From Asterella californica (Eukaryota > Streptophyta > Marchantiopsida > Marchantiales > Aytoniaceae): a DNA stretch of 64,000 nucleotides. A model generated the notes under the pieces. It was given only the letters and a program-made list of their open reading frames with translations. It ran no database searches and was not told where the DNA came from. Shown here piece after piece: positions 11,234 through 21,991 of this stretch. Where the stretch lies: the NCBI GenBank assembly GCA_036924285.1, contig JAYKYS010000005.1:9936001-10000000 (forward strand), in the 5' to 3' direction. A program made the position numbers and the translations under genes. Position 1 is the stretch's first letter. Each line of letters starts with the position of its first letter.

Positions 11234-11704
11234 GGGCTTAGCTTAATTTTTCCTTCTTTCGAGTCGCATAACTTCTTCACAAGACGTCCAAACGAAGTAA
11301 ACAAGGGGCCCATGAAAAGCTGACAATGAGCTCTATCCATCTATGTGATGAAAATGAAGATCCAAAGTTGCGCCAAAAGCATGTAAGCTGGGGCTTAGCT
11401 TGTTTTCTCCATCTTTTGAGTCTTGTAACTTCTCCACTAGGCGTCCAAACGAAGTAGACAAGATGCATATGGAAAGCTGAAAGCGAGCTCTACCCATCTA
11501 TGCGATAAAAGTAAAGATCCGAAGTTGTGCCAAAAGCCCGTAAGCTAGAGCCTAGCTTGTTTTCTCCATCTTTCGAGTCCTCTAACTTCTCCATTAGACG
11601 TCCAAACGAAGTAGACAAAGTGCCTATGGAATGCTGACAAGGAGCTCTATCCACTGATGCGACCAAAGTGAAGATTCGAAATGGTGCCAAATGTCCGTAA
11701 GCTA
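11234..11704 (-). repeat. Three tandem 157-bp repeats
   Basis: The block [g/a]ggc[t/c]tagct recurs at 11234, 11391, 11548 and 11705, an exact 157-bp spacing. Each unit holds the same series: 'ctccatcttt', 'cgagtc', 'cgtccaaacgaagtagacaa', 'gagctctatccat', 'gaagatcc' and 'tgccaaaagc'. Units differ by scattered substitutions but not by length. The array lies next to the TATA box at 11185-11194, so it may be a U3 repeat region. Confidence 0.85.
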
Positions 11705-11799
11705 AGGCCTAGCTTGTCTTCTCATGAGTGTTTTTGGAGCGACAAGCATCGAAGTTTGAATTTCAGATAGGAGCCGATCCACGACACGACAGCGTGCAA

Positions 11800-13253
11800 G
11801 TAAATCTTCAACTCCAAATCATTTAGACTGTTAATCTCACGCTTAGAATATCAGAAAACTGCTCTTGTGAAGCACCAGCGAATCATCTAGAAGCTTCCCG
11901 TTTTCTATTCAGAAAGATGTCTGTACAAATTTCTGGTCTCCTCTCTAGTCGATTTTGTTCTCTACTCTCAGTCCCTAGATGTCAAAACTCTGATCAGTCA
12001 AAAATCTCTCCAGACCTAACCTCTGTAAAAAACCTCTCCTAGCTCTTCGATTCTCTACTCGATAGTCTCTGCACGGTACTCCGATAATTTCACAATGTCC
12101 TGAGAATTCTCTCTCTCTAGAGTACACCCCTCTGGGTTTTCCTCCACCCTACGTAACCTTCAGTGTCACCTGGCAAGGATAAAAGATGCCCTAAATAGAT
12201 AGCAACAGAAAAATAAACCATTGATAATAAATCTACACGTAAGAAGATTAATTCACAAGCCTTCGCAGGTTCATCTGTACGAACGACCACCGAGTCAGCT
12301 GTACAATCAGCATCTGACATCTCCAATCAAAGTAACTCTACCACGGCTATCTCTGACTACCGAAATCACCTCGTTTTGACACGTGGAGCTCGAGTTATAG
12401 CTGTTGTTATTCTCCAACCCTCTTAAACTTTGAAATGCCGTAAGTATCACCTCAAGTATCAGTTTCACTTGGTTTTCGACCCAAGTGAATAATATGACGA
12501 GATCTACATTTTCTACAAAAGATTTGATATCGACTTGGAGTATCTTTGATGACATCTCGCTACCCCAGGACTTAGAGGGCCGCAACCAAATTCGTACTAG
12601 TGATCTCGACAACCCGAAGGTGAGCTTAGTCCTTTAGCATAAGGTCCATTTAGAAATCCGGTGGTAAACTCTCTCTAGCATCCACACCAGATGACTGCAC
12701 TAGTGCAGAGGTAAACGGAGGTGTCCCGCATTCACAGTACGTTTAAGAGATTTGATCTGGAGACCTCCTCCCTACAAGTTTGCTCAGCTACACCAAGGAA
12801 GCAGATCTCACAACTGGTTTTAGAGACCAGTTTTTAAGCTGATATGCTAGCAAAGTGCGGTATTTCATCTTTCCTTCACTAACACGAAATGTCATAACTT
12901 TCTCTAGACATGATCTTTTAGTGCATTTCGAAATGCAAACAAATATTACACACTACAAACTACATGAGAAAAATCTAAAACATATTTTTTGAACTCACTC
13001 AGATTTGGCAAATTTCTTGATGTCAGGAATCTTGTAGAAGAACTCCAAGTAACTTTTCGCCTGCAACTCTGTTTGCAACTTTTGAACATACCACGGTGAT
13101 CAACGTGATGAGACTTACGCAATGGTATTTTCAGATTTTTGAATGCTCACTTCCTCCAGAATCGACTTCTCTGAAGTCTTAACTTCACTCAGATAGACTA
13201 ACTTCTAACTCAGAGGTGAATATTTCACTATGTGAAAAATTCACATCACGACA
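11800..13253 (-). repeat. LTR-like repeat L, minus copy
   Basis: The upper end is CGACA at 13253, so on the minus strand it begins TGTCGTGATGTGAAT. It aligns throughout, in inverted orientation, to 15662-16018 followed by 21992-23179. Homology stops near 11800, where this copy continues into the 157-bp array and the other does not. It cuts the integrase of element G at 13254. No coding region is visible. I infer a long LTR whose full form may reach down to about 9989. Confidence 0.65.
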
Positions 13254-15661
13254 ATGCTGTTGCGGTATCCAAGGTCGGGGTAAACTTCGCTAGTTTGCTA
13301 AACCGGTCAACTATCACAAAGATTGTATTGTATTCGGTTGAGTCATGCAGAGAGATAATGAAGTCCATGCTAATGCTTTCCCAAGGTCTGGCTGGAATCA
13401 ACAAAGGATGAAGCAACCCCTGTTTCTTCTCATAAGAAACGCGATTCGCTTGACAGATTACGCATGTTTCCACAAAGTGTGCAACATCGTCTTTCATGTG
13501 TGGCCAATAAAACTTTTTAGCTATCATTGTTAAAGTGGACTTTTCTCTTTTATGACCTGATAAGGACGCATCATGACATTCTTTGAGCAACTTAGTCTTA
13601 AGTTTTCCTTGTCCCACATAAACCTTACTTTGTTTGAACATGAGTAAGTCATGTCTCAATGTATGTTCTGCAACTTCACTTCTCGCTTGATCTGTTCCAA
13701 GTACTCCTTCGCTTGATCATTGTCCATGTAACTTTCACGTATTCACCTCTCCAAGTCTGACTCCTTAAGATACATAGCTCACAAAATCTGTGTTGACTAT
13801 CGAAGATAGTCCTCCTTGCGACTCAAGACGTCAAGAACCACATTGTCCTTTCCGGCTTTGTAGATTAATTCTACAAAGCGGGAAATTCATGAGCGCCAAG
13901 GTATCATGTCATCGTAATTACTTTGACGTCATCCGATCTTGTGTCTCAAAGTACTTGAGCAAAATATTGTCAGTATATACTTGGATTTTGTGAAGTCCCA
14001 AGTAACGCCGTCATTTCCTCAAGCAATGAACCACCGCAAACAGTTCTTTCTCGTGAGTCGATCATCGACTCTCCGCCCTGATAACTTCTTGTTTTCGTAT
14101 GCTACAAGTTTTTCATCCTGCACCAACACTTTGTCAATCGCATAGTTGCTCGCGTCCGTGTGCAACTCGAATGATTTGTCAAACTCTGGTAGCTTCAAAA
14201 CTGACGTCTTTGACAAAATGGATTTGATCGTTTGGAACGTATCATCCACCTCCTTGGTCCAACTTATATGTGCATCTTTTCCCGTCCAATCCGTCAACGA
14301 CTTCGTGATCTTTGAAAACTCCTTCACATACTTCCGATATAACTACGCTAATCTTAAGAATTGCCGGATCCTCTTCACTGTACTCGGGCTTCCAAGTCAC
14401 AATCGCGTCCACGTTCTGCATATCTGGGCCGACTCTTTTTGCACTAATGACATTTCTCAAGAAGTTAATGTCTTCCAAACCAAACTCACTCTTATCAAAA
14501 TTGGCAAACACCTTATGCTCCCATAGCTTCGTCAACACCATCCTTAGTTGCTCCGCGTGTGACTCCAAGGATTTTGGAGTAGATCAAGATGTCGTCTATG
14601 TAAATGATGACAAACTCGTCCATCTCCTCGTGAAAAAATTATTCATTAATGTAATGAACGTTGAAAAGGTATTGCAGAGTCCAAATGACATCATCACAAA
14701 TTCAAACGATCTGTATCTGATTCGACAAGCGGTCTTGTCAACATCTAGATCGGCTGTTCGGATCTGATAATATCATGACTTCAAGTGTATCCTGCTGAAG
14801 TACTTTGCGCCCGCTAACCTATCAAACAAGTCATCTATTCTTGACAAAGGATAATTATTCTTCACCGTCATCTTATTGAGCGCACGATAATCTACGCAGA
14901 GTTGTAACTTCCCATCCTTCTTCTTTGCAAAAAGAACTAGGCTCCATAAGGTGACTTGCTGGTCCGAATATATCTCCTCGCTAATAGCTCACCGAATTGT
15001 CTTTTCAACTCAAGGAGTCTCACCTGATTGAGTCGATAAGGAGCTTCAGAAGGTGATTCTTATCTTGACAAGACATCGATCTTATGATCCACCACCCGCC
15101 TTGGAGGTAACTCAGTAGATAACTCATCCGTCAAGACATCCTCAAACTCCTTAATCACTTTGCGAAGCACTTTCGGAAGTTTAGTCGCGTCTCTTGATGT
15201 TTCTTCTTGTCCGCCATCCGTCATCAAATCTGCAACCCGCATCAAACATATGACTCCGTTGTTGAAGTCCATTTGTTTGTCTTTGATCAAATTCATCACA
15301 AAATCATCATTTTTCTACGTCTTTCAGATCAGCCTCACTCCCAGCTTTTACTCTTTCTCTAACATTCAACCTTAAAGATTTTCGCCTAAGTTCCACTTCA
15401 AACCTATCCAAGAAAATGTTTCCCAAAATTGCATGGATATCATCCATCTCGCACACCGTGAAGTTCTTTGTGAACACTAACTTCCCACATGCAAATCGTA
15501 CGTCCAAGACCACTTCAGAAGTTTGGTCCGTCTTGCCCTTGACAAAGCGCACCTGAATAAGCTTGTCTGTCTTGGAGGTAGACAAACCCAACTTCTTCAC
15601 CAACTTCAGACTTATGAAGGAGCGGCTCGCTCTTGTGTCCACAAGAAAAGTAACATCACGG
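13254..15661 (-). pseudogene. pol of gypsy element G (protease to integrase)
   Basis: From the 5' side the minus strand holds a protease (15660-15307, FLVDTRASRSF with the usual G changed to R), an RT N-terminus (15299-15060, LPPRRVVDHKIDVL), RT with YIDD at 14602-14591, thumb (14568-14242), RNase H (14327-14019, FELHTDASNYAID) and integrase (13659-13254, with GHKREKST, CVIC and the first catalytic Asp in SMDFI). Integrase is cut at 13254 by repeat L before the other two acidic residues. Multiple frameshifts separate the pieces. The gag of the same element appears to lie at 23190-24480. Confidence 0.8.
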
Positions 15662-16018
15662 TGTCGCGATGTGAATTATGTGAAATAATTCACCTCTTAG
15701 TTAGAAGTTAATATCTCTTAGTGAAGTTAAGATCTCAGAGAATTTGATTCTAGAGGAAGTGAGCATTCGAAAATCTGAAAACACCACGGTGTAGGTCTCA
15801 TCATGCTGATCATCGTGGCATGTTCAAAAGTTACAAGCAGAGTTGCAGGCGAGAAGTTACTTGGAGTCTTTCTGCAAGATTTATGATAACGAGAAATTTA
15901 CCATAAATCTGAATGAGTTCGAAAAATATATTTTAGATTTTTATCATATAGATTGTAGTGTGTAGTACCTTTTTGCATCTCGAAATGCACAAAAAGACCA
16001 TGTCTAGAGAAAGTTATG
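15662..16018 (+). repeat. LTR-like repeat L, plus copy, first part
   Basis: It begins TGTCGCGATGTGAAT at 15662 and aligns, inverted, to 13253-12890. It ends at TTATG (16014-16018), where a 5,973-bp insertion starts; the repeat resumes at 21992. It interrupts the gag-protease region of element G: the protease frame begins right beside it at 15660 and the gag lies beyond 23180. Confidence 0.75.
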
Positions 16019-18069
16019 TGTGGTGCCCACAAATTACAAGATGCACGAATTTTTGAACTTTTTAAGAATAATGACTTGTTTGTATAACTGAAGAAGCGTT
16101 GTTACTTAAGGATACGTCTTCCTTAACAGGAAGATGATCTTAAGAGCTGTTTGTAATAAGAAGTTGACTTCTTCAGAAGACGACCGTCTTCGGAAGATCG
16201 TCTTCTCAGTGGCGTCTTCAGAAGACGAGAAGACGGCGGAAGATGGGAAGACGGCGGAAGACACCTATCTTCCAGAAGACAGCAACCGTGAAGGACCAAC
16301 CACGAGTTTTCGGATAAGACAGTAGGTGTACCTACTGGAGCGCATCGAATAGGGAGGTAGGTCAGGAAGACACCAAGGACGAGAACCCCTAATCTGCGGG
16401 GAAGATGCGTGAGGAAGCACATTAGACACCTTCCAACTTCCCGCAGCATAGCGCGCCTGAAGAAGATCGGTTGAGAGAGTGAGCTTCGCGAGCTAGCATT
16501 GAGAGAGGAATCAAGTGAGACATCGAGGTAGGAGAGAGTAAGTTGGCAGCTAGGCGAAGGGTGAGATTGAATTGCGGGAGCACAAACAGCAGAGAAAGCG
16601 AAGGCGTTTCTGTGGAGCTTCCGAGAAGCTGACAGTGAAGAGTGGCGAGTAGAAGTAGAGGTGGAATCGAGGTGTGGACCGAAATTGACAGCAGGCGCAG
16701 TCGTGTGGAGTCGCATTGGAAGCTAGGACAAGAGCCAGAAGCGCGCGGAGGTCGAAGGCAACTCGGAGAGCCGAAGAAGACTGTAGAGGTTCTTCCCCCT
16801 GTTCTTTTCCCCTCCCACTTCTTCTCGCCTTTTCTTGGTACTCCCCGCGCTTCCTTGATTGTGTGTAGACAGCCTGATCGATTACCCCACCCCCATTCTT
16901 TCTATTGAGACATTGGGCGTGGAAGCGCTGCCCAATTTCTGTCGAGACATCTCCTTGCTTCTTCCCGAGCTCAATTCGAGCTTCCCTACTCCTAGCCCTC
17001 AAATTGGAGACCCCAACTATCAATTTCCCTACCCCCATACCTCTCTATCCCCGAAACTTGGAACAGAAGACGATTCGGAAGATGGGAACATCTTCGGAAG
17101 ACGCTTCTTGAACTTGACTGTCTTCGGAAGACATCTTCGGAAGACTGTCTTCGGAAGTCGACTGAACACAATTCGTATCAAGAGTGGATTTGCTTTGCTT
17201 TTGTGTTTGGAGAGGCTTGGTACGAATCCTGAGTGGAGTGGTGAGTTGTTTTGTTATTTCGAGAAGTTGGAAGTCGGGGACTAGGCCTGGGCCTCCCGGT
17301 CTTCCAAGCTTCTCAACTCCTCATCTTCCTAGAGAGACTAGAAGACTGGAAGGCTGGCAAAATGAGCGAGAAGACGCGAGGGTCCATTCGGGTCTCTTCT
17401 GTCCGATCCATAGCAGCCGTTCCTTCTTCTTCCCGAACTTAGAAGAGAGTTGTGGGAAGTATTGCTGGCAGAATCTGGAGAGAATGGTCGAGGGTCATGT
17501 CTTCCCATCATGCAGCAAGCTTCTTCTGAGTGCGTATGAGAGGTGAGAAGTCAGAAGAACAGAGTACAGTTGTCTTGAGTCTGTTGTGAGGATAGATTGC
17601 GTGTAGGAAGACGAAGACAGATGAGACCAGTGAAGGGAAGTCCGACTTCGAGAAGTCTTTCGAGAACGACATTGAATCGGAAGCTGTCCCAAGTGTCTTC
17701 CCAGAGGCCACTGTCACCGCAGGAGCCCGCAACCATCTTCTGAACCTTTCATATACTCTACTTCTCGCATATCTTGTATCTTCTGTTAGGAAGTAGGATG
17801 TAATGCAAGGTGGGTTGTCTTCTTGGTAATCCATGCGAGGCCTTGCTTAGATAGGATTGTTTAGATATAGCTCGGAAGACGAGAGCTATCTAGGAAGCAC
17901 TGTTAGAATCCCGGAAGACGGAGTAGCTGTCTTCTGGAAGACTAGTTTCGTCTTCTGAGAGTGGAAGCTAGACTGTGGGCACTCGGGAAGAACTGAGCCT
18001 TCAGCTCATAGTAGGTGCTTGTAGTTTAGTGCAACAGATCTTCCAGGTATGTCGATGCATCCGTGAGGC

Positions 18070-20361
18070 TTGGTGTTACCAGCGGCAGAATTGGCCGAGG
18101 CCACTCCTTTCCTCAAGGAGTTGGGTCTCGACTTCTTCCTGTGGGATTGGAACCTCGCAGATCAAGAGCTTCTGGAGGAGGTGTGGGCCGCGTTATCCCC
18201 ACGTAACCGTGTACCTGCGAAGACAGGAGTAGCTCGGGGAAGACCGTCTTCCTGGACTGAAGACTGGTGGCGTAAGGCGTTTCGCAGGCATGAGACCGAG
18301 AACCGAGGATATTGGTACGAGAAGAAGATCTTGCCTAGGATTGTGAGTTCATGGCATGTACCTGGGAGTACCACCTGCCTTTTCGAGGAAGACAGGCAGG
18401 GGAGGAACGGTTGGAAGATAGAGTCTTACCGGGAGCCGAAGAAGCGACTTCTGGCGAAGTTGTTTCTGCATCTTTTCCCCAAGGGAAAGGCGCAGAAGAC
18501 AAGGTACTTAGGAGATCAGGACGTGGAGTTCCTGGAATCAGTCTGGGATGACAGAGTGCCAATCTACTGGGGCGCGTACATCCACAACTATGTACAGACG
18601 GAGCTAGCATACTTGGGTACCCCGGCGGGAGGACATCTGACGCCCTTCTTCTGCTACTTGTATGTAGCCATGGGGGATCTTAGGGAAGATCAGCTGGCAG
18701 TGTATGGGCCAACGGAGCGACAGGAGGTGAAGGAGGAGACCTCGGAAGACGATGACCGAGAGGCAGCAGCAACGCCCTCTCCCACTCTGATGCCACAGCT
18801 GAGGCCCGGCTCTCACCAGAAGACGCTTCTAGTGAGGGAAGACGAGTCTAGTGGGTCGGAAGACGCCACGCCAGTGAGGAAGATGGGTCACAGAAGTGTA
18901 CCGAGGACACCCATCTCCCTCATCCATTCAGGATCGGAGTCGGACTCGGAGGAAGACTTGCTGAGTATCCGATCGGAGCAGAAGACAACTTCTGTAACAC
19001 CTGAGAGTCTTCCGAAGACTCCAGAAGACGAAGGATGGATGGGTACTCCTACTGCGATGCGAGGAAGCGCAAAGAGGAGAGCCGCTCCTGCCACGAGGAG
19101 TCTTCCACCCTGGAAGATGAGAAGAGTAGCTTCTTCTCGTGCGCAAAAGATGAAGGCCGTAGTGGTGGAAGAGGCTCCCTTGCCTCTGGAAGACGAAGTC
19201 GACACCATCGAGCGAGTGGTGGGGATGAACTTGTCTTCTGCAGGAAGACGACTGGAGGAGTTCAGTGCCTACTTCCAGAAGGAGATCCAGCCCACTATGG
19301 AGTTGCTGGAAAGGAGAGCGAGAGCACAGGAGAAGCCCTTACAGCCTGGATTCGGCCTGCGCACCTTGCTGCGACAGGAAGACAGCCAGCAGAAGACGGA
19401 GTCTCTGGAAGCTAGTCTCCGCACCACGGAGAAGCTTGCAGCCAGGTACAAGGCGGAAGCAGCCGCTTCTGCCAAGGAGTCGATGCAACTTCGGAAGAGC
19501 AACCAGGAGTTGCAGGCGCGAGTACAGCAGCGTGATCAGGAAGTTCTCCGAGTACGGGAGAAGATCACTGCCCTCGTAGAAGAGCAGACCACTTGGAAGA
19601 TGCAGCGAGAAGCCGCAGAAGCGCGAGCTGCAACAGAGAAGACGCAGAGGGAAGCAACGGAGGCTCGTGCGCAGAAGATGCTAGCTCAGTCGGTAGAAGC
19701 GCTTCGGAAGAAGTTCAACTTCACCGCGGGTAAGAAGTTACTTACCTTAGCTAGGGAATGGGACAGCGGGTCCAAGACGAGGTTGGTGGAATGCAGAGAT
19801 AGCATGTTCAGGTACCTGGATAGACAGATAGAAGGAGTGAAGACACTTTATGGTCTCCCCTCACTTCCGACACCTGCAACCGCATCTTCCCAAGCCCCAG
19901 CACCCTCGACTGGATCCGGAATGGAGAAGGAGGAGTTCGATCTCGCTGTACACTTGGTGGTGACAGCGTTGGAAGACAAGAAGACTCCAGAAGACGCCCC
20001 GGAAGACATGATGTCTTCTGGAAGACAGGAAGACGAGCCGTCTTCCCAGGTATTCCGCATGGAGGAAGCGACTTCCCCGGACCCCCATGAGGTCGCCATG
20101 GTCCCTAGTACTGCATCTGTGCCTCAGAAGACCGAAGACGCACCATTCGACTCGTCTTCCCAGAAGACCATTCCGTCTTTCGAAGTTGAAGCCGAGGAAG
20201 ACGCAGCCGCAGAAACAGCAGGGCCAGCGAAGAGCGAGGAGAAGGAAGCTACCTCAGTGGTACTCGAGGTAAGTGCAGGGCTTCCCAGCCCATCAGAAGT
20301 CGAGGTAGTAGCTCCGGTAGGAGCAGATCATGTAGAGATTGCCACCGAGCAATCAGAGTAG
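18070..20361 (+). CDS. LTR-borne 763-residue coiled-coil protein, unknown function
   Basis: I do not recognise a named family. Residues 1-205 form a domain rich in aromatic residues with FLKELGLDFF (14-23), RPSSWTEDWWRKAF (58-71) and GWKIESYREPKKR (114-126). Residues about 210-400 are acidic, Ser/Thr/Pro-rich and probably disordered. Residues about 440-545 are a long charged helix with heptad character (LEASLRTTEKLAARYKAEAA onward). A conserved block, KKFNFT..KLLTLAREW..LDRQI, follows to about 600, and the tail is acidic. No signal peptide or membrane segment is seen. The start is the first ATG of the frame; a later start is possible. The frame is intact over 2.3 kb while neighbours are decayed. 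A relative lies in the LTRs of element E, and a damaged copy at 62065-62930. Confidence 0.7.
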   Translation: MVLPAAELAEATPFLKELGLDFFLWDWNLADQELLEEVWAALSPRNRVPAKTGVARGRPSSWTEDWWRKAFRRHETENRGYWYEKKILPRIVSSWHVPGSTTCLFEEDRQGRNGWKIESYREPKKRLLAKLFLHLFPKGKAQKTRYLGDQDVEFLESVWDDRVPIYWGAYIHNYVQTELAYLGTPAGGHLTPFFCYLYVAMGDLREDQLAVYGPTERQEVKEETSEDDDREAAATPSPTLMPQLRPGSHQKTLLVREDESSGSEDATPVRKMGHRSVPRTPISLIHSGSESDSEEDLLSIRSEQKTTSVTPESLPKTPEDEGWMGTPTAMRGSAKRRAAPATRSLPPWKMRRVASSRAQKMKAVVVEEAPLPLEDEVDTIERVVGMNLSSAGRRLEEFSAYFQKEIQPTMELLERRARAQEKPLQPGFGLRTLLRQEDSQQKTESLEASLRTTEKLAARYKAEAAASAKESMQLRKSNQELQARVQQRDQEVLRVREKITALVEEQTTWKMQREAAEARAATEKTQREATEARAQKMLAQSVEALRKKFNFTAGKKLLTLAREWDSGSKTRLVECRDSMFRYLDRQIEGVKTLYGLPSLPTPATASSQAPAPSTGSGMEKEEFDLAVHLVVTALEDKKTPEDAPEDMMSSGRQEDEPSSQVFRMEEATSPDPHEVAMVPSTASVPQKTEDAPFDSSSQKTIPSFEVEAEEDAAAETAGPAKSEEKEATSVVLEVSAGLPSPSEVEVVAPVGADHVEIATEQSE

Positions 20362-21991
20362 TTAGCAAACTTAATCGACACTTCCAGATTTAGTAGGATC
20401 GGACATGCTATCTTAAGGGTGGCAGTTTTCCATGTAAAAATAGTTAGGACCCCATGTGGCAGCATAGGTAGCGTAGGAGTAACACAGTGGAGGGCTAATT
20501 GGGAAGAGAGACCGCATGCATGTGAGGTGACAACCTCTTGTCAGCGCCTCTCTCTCCTTGGTGGTCGCCTCCTCTGACTCTCGAGGCAGATGGTTAAGTA
20601 GGATAGTAGGGTAGGAGAAAAGCTCTCTGAGAGCTCTGCCAGTTCTGTAGAATTCGGCAGTAACTGAACATACACACCGATTCTACAAGCAGGCAGGCGA
20701 GACACATTAGAGCAGAGACAGTCTTAGCGCACTACACCCGTTGTTGGAAACATACGAATAGTCTTGGAATATACAGGAGGGGTCTGCATACTCGCACCAG
20801 CAGTGGTTCGAAGATGTAGATAGAGGTAGTGGACAGTCTAGGAACAGGGAACGGCATCCTCGTGCAGTCCTGTTAGCTGGGCTGGTGTGTCGAGGAGTAG
20901 ACGCATGAAGTAGAGGGAGTGAGCTTCCCAATGCCATTGTGACTTCTTCTCGGGGAATAGATTGTGGATTTGAGTGCAGCAGCTTTGTCCATGTCTTCTG
21001 GATGGTGGGTTCACTGAATTCGCTCCCAATTGTGCATGGGAAGTGTTCTTCTTGAGTGACGATGACTGTCAGCAGTTGTGGAAGTGTAGCTTGACTCGTT
21101 CAGTAGAGCACTTGGGATCTACGTACGAACGGTCTTCTGGGTAAGGGATCCCAGAAGACAGAGCAGTCAGAGCAGCGAAGTGAAGAAGAAAGAAGCCTTC
21201 TTCCCGCAACAGAAGACGACATCCTCGAGTAGAAGACGGTGCAACAGTACTCACGTTTGTTGTCTTCCTCCCCAAACTATTACAAGCAGGGATGGCTTGT
21301 TAGTCAGGATCCGGACTAGAAGCCTGTCGGAATCTTAATTTACTCTTTTCATCTTGTTTTCTCTTGTTTGGCTTTTCTCATCTTCCCCATCTTCTCCCAT
21401 CTTCCCCATCTTCTTACCTTCTTCTAGTGAGTTTCCGATACTTCTATTGAGCTTCCGTGAAGGTGAATGTCGTTGTAGTGCTGCAGGAAGACAACTTCCG
21501 TAGGCAGAAGCCTGGGAAGGCTACAGGGGGCATACACCCTGTGATTTATCTAACCCGTTGGGCTGTGAGTGTGAGAATAAGGTGTAACGACTGTTACTAG
21601 TCGACTTCTGCGAAGCCGGACAGCCTTCTGGAGGTGTGAGAAGACGAGCTAAACCCCCAGAAGACGAGAATCGCTTCGGGAAGACGGTATCGAGAAGACC
21701 GGAAGAAGCAACCTGGAAGCAGGAAGATCGTCTTCCCGAGCTTCTCTGTGAATAGTTGTGTGATATTGTAATTGGTAGTTGTTTGTTTGGGTCCAGAGCA
21801 CCATTTGGCGTGTCTGGAAGACGTGTTGGTTTGTGTGGTTTTGTGAGAAGACGGGCTTTTTAGACAAAACTCGCGTGTTTGTGTGTTTGAACAGATCTTA
21901 GAACTTAGAGCAGCGTTACTTGTGCAAATCCTCTGTGGGAACGATATCTTGTATACTAAATGGGCAAAAGGAGAAGTCTTTCGTCACTACA
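20362..21991 (+). other. 3' part of the giant LTR, no gene
   Basis: No coding motif is seen. The sequence is matched on the other strand by 60307-61900, including the 'ttgtatactaaatgggc' block near the end. Repeated 'catcttcccc' runs occur near 21380-21415. The promoter and RNA start of the LTR were not located; no clear TATA box was found. Confidence 0.5.

Larger units (their letters stand above)
16019..21991 (+). mobile_element. Giant solo LTR (5,973 bp) carrying an ORF
   Basis: The insertion starts TGTGGTG and ends CACTACA and is flanked by TTATG at 16014-16018 and 21992-21996. The other copy of repeat L has a single TTATG here, so the boundaries are exact. TG...CA ends with a 5-bp target duplication are the mark of an LTR. 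There are no gag or pol motifs inside, and a second, inverted copy starts at 60307. It carries one long intact ORF (18070-20361). Flanks of the ORF are rich in the hexamer gaagac/gtcttc. Orientation as LTR is taken from the ORF. Confidence 0.75.

Noticed and set aside
11234..11704. CRISPR-like array
   Set aside because: The units are 157 bp direct repeats without distinct spacers, in a eukaryotic LTR setting.
13254..15661. A Mutator-like or foldback transposon with captured pol, bounded by the L repeats
   Set aside because: The gag of what looks like the same element lies in order beyond the right L copy, so two LTR insertions are simpler; kept open as an alternative in the findings.
16550..17038. 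Minus-strand frames in the 5' part of the giant LTR
   Set aside because: They have no recognisable motif and no support from the second copy; probably chance in GC-richer sequence.
18070..20361. The 763-codon ORF as an ordinary host gene
   Set aside because: It lies inside a sharply bounded TG...CA insertion with 5-bp duplications, and a second copy of the whole unit occurs in inverted orientation at 60307.
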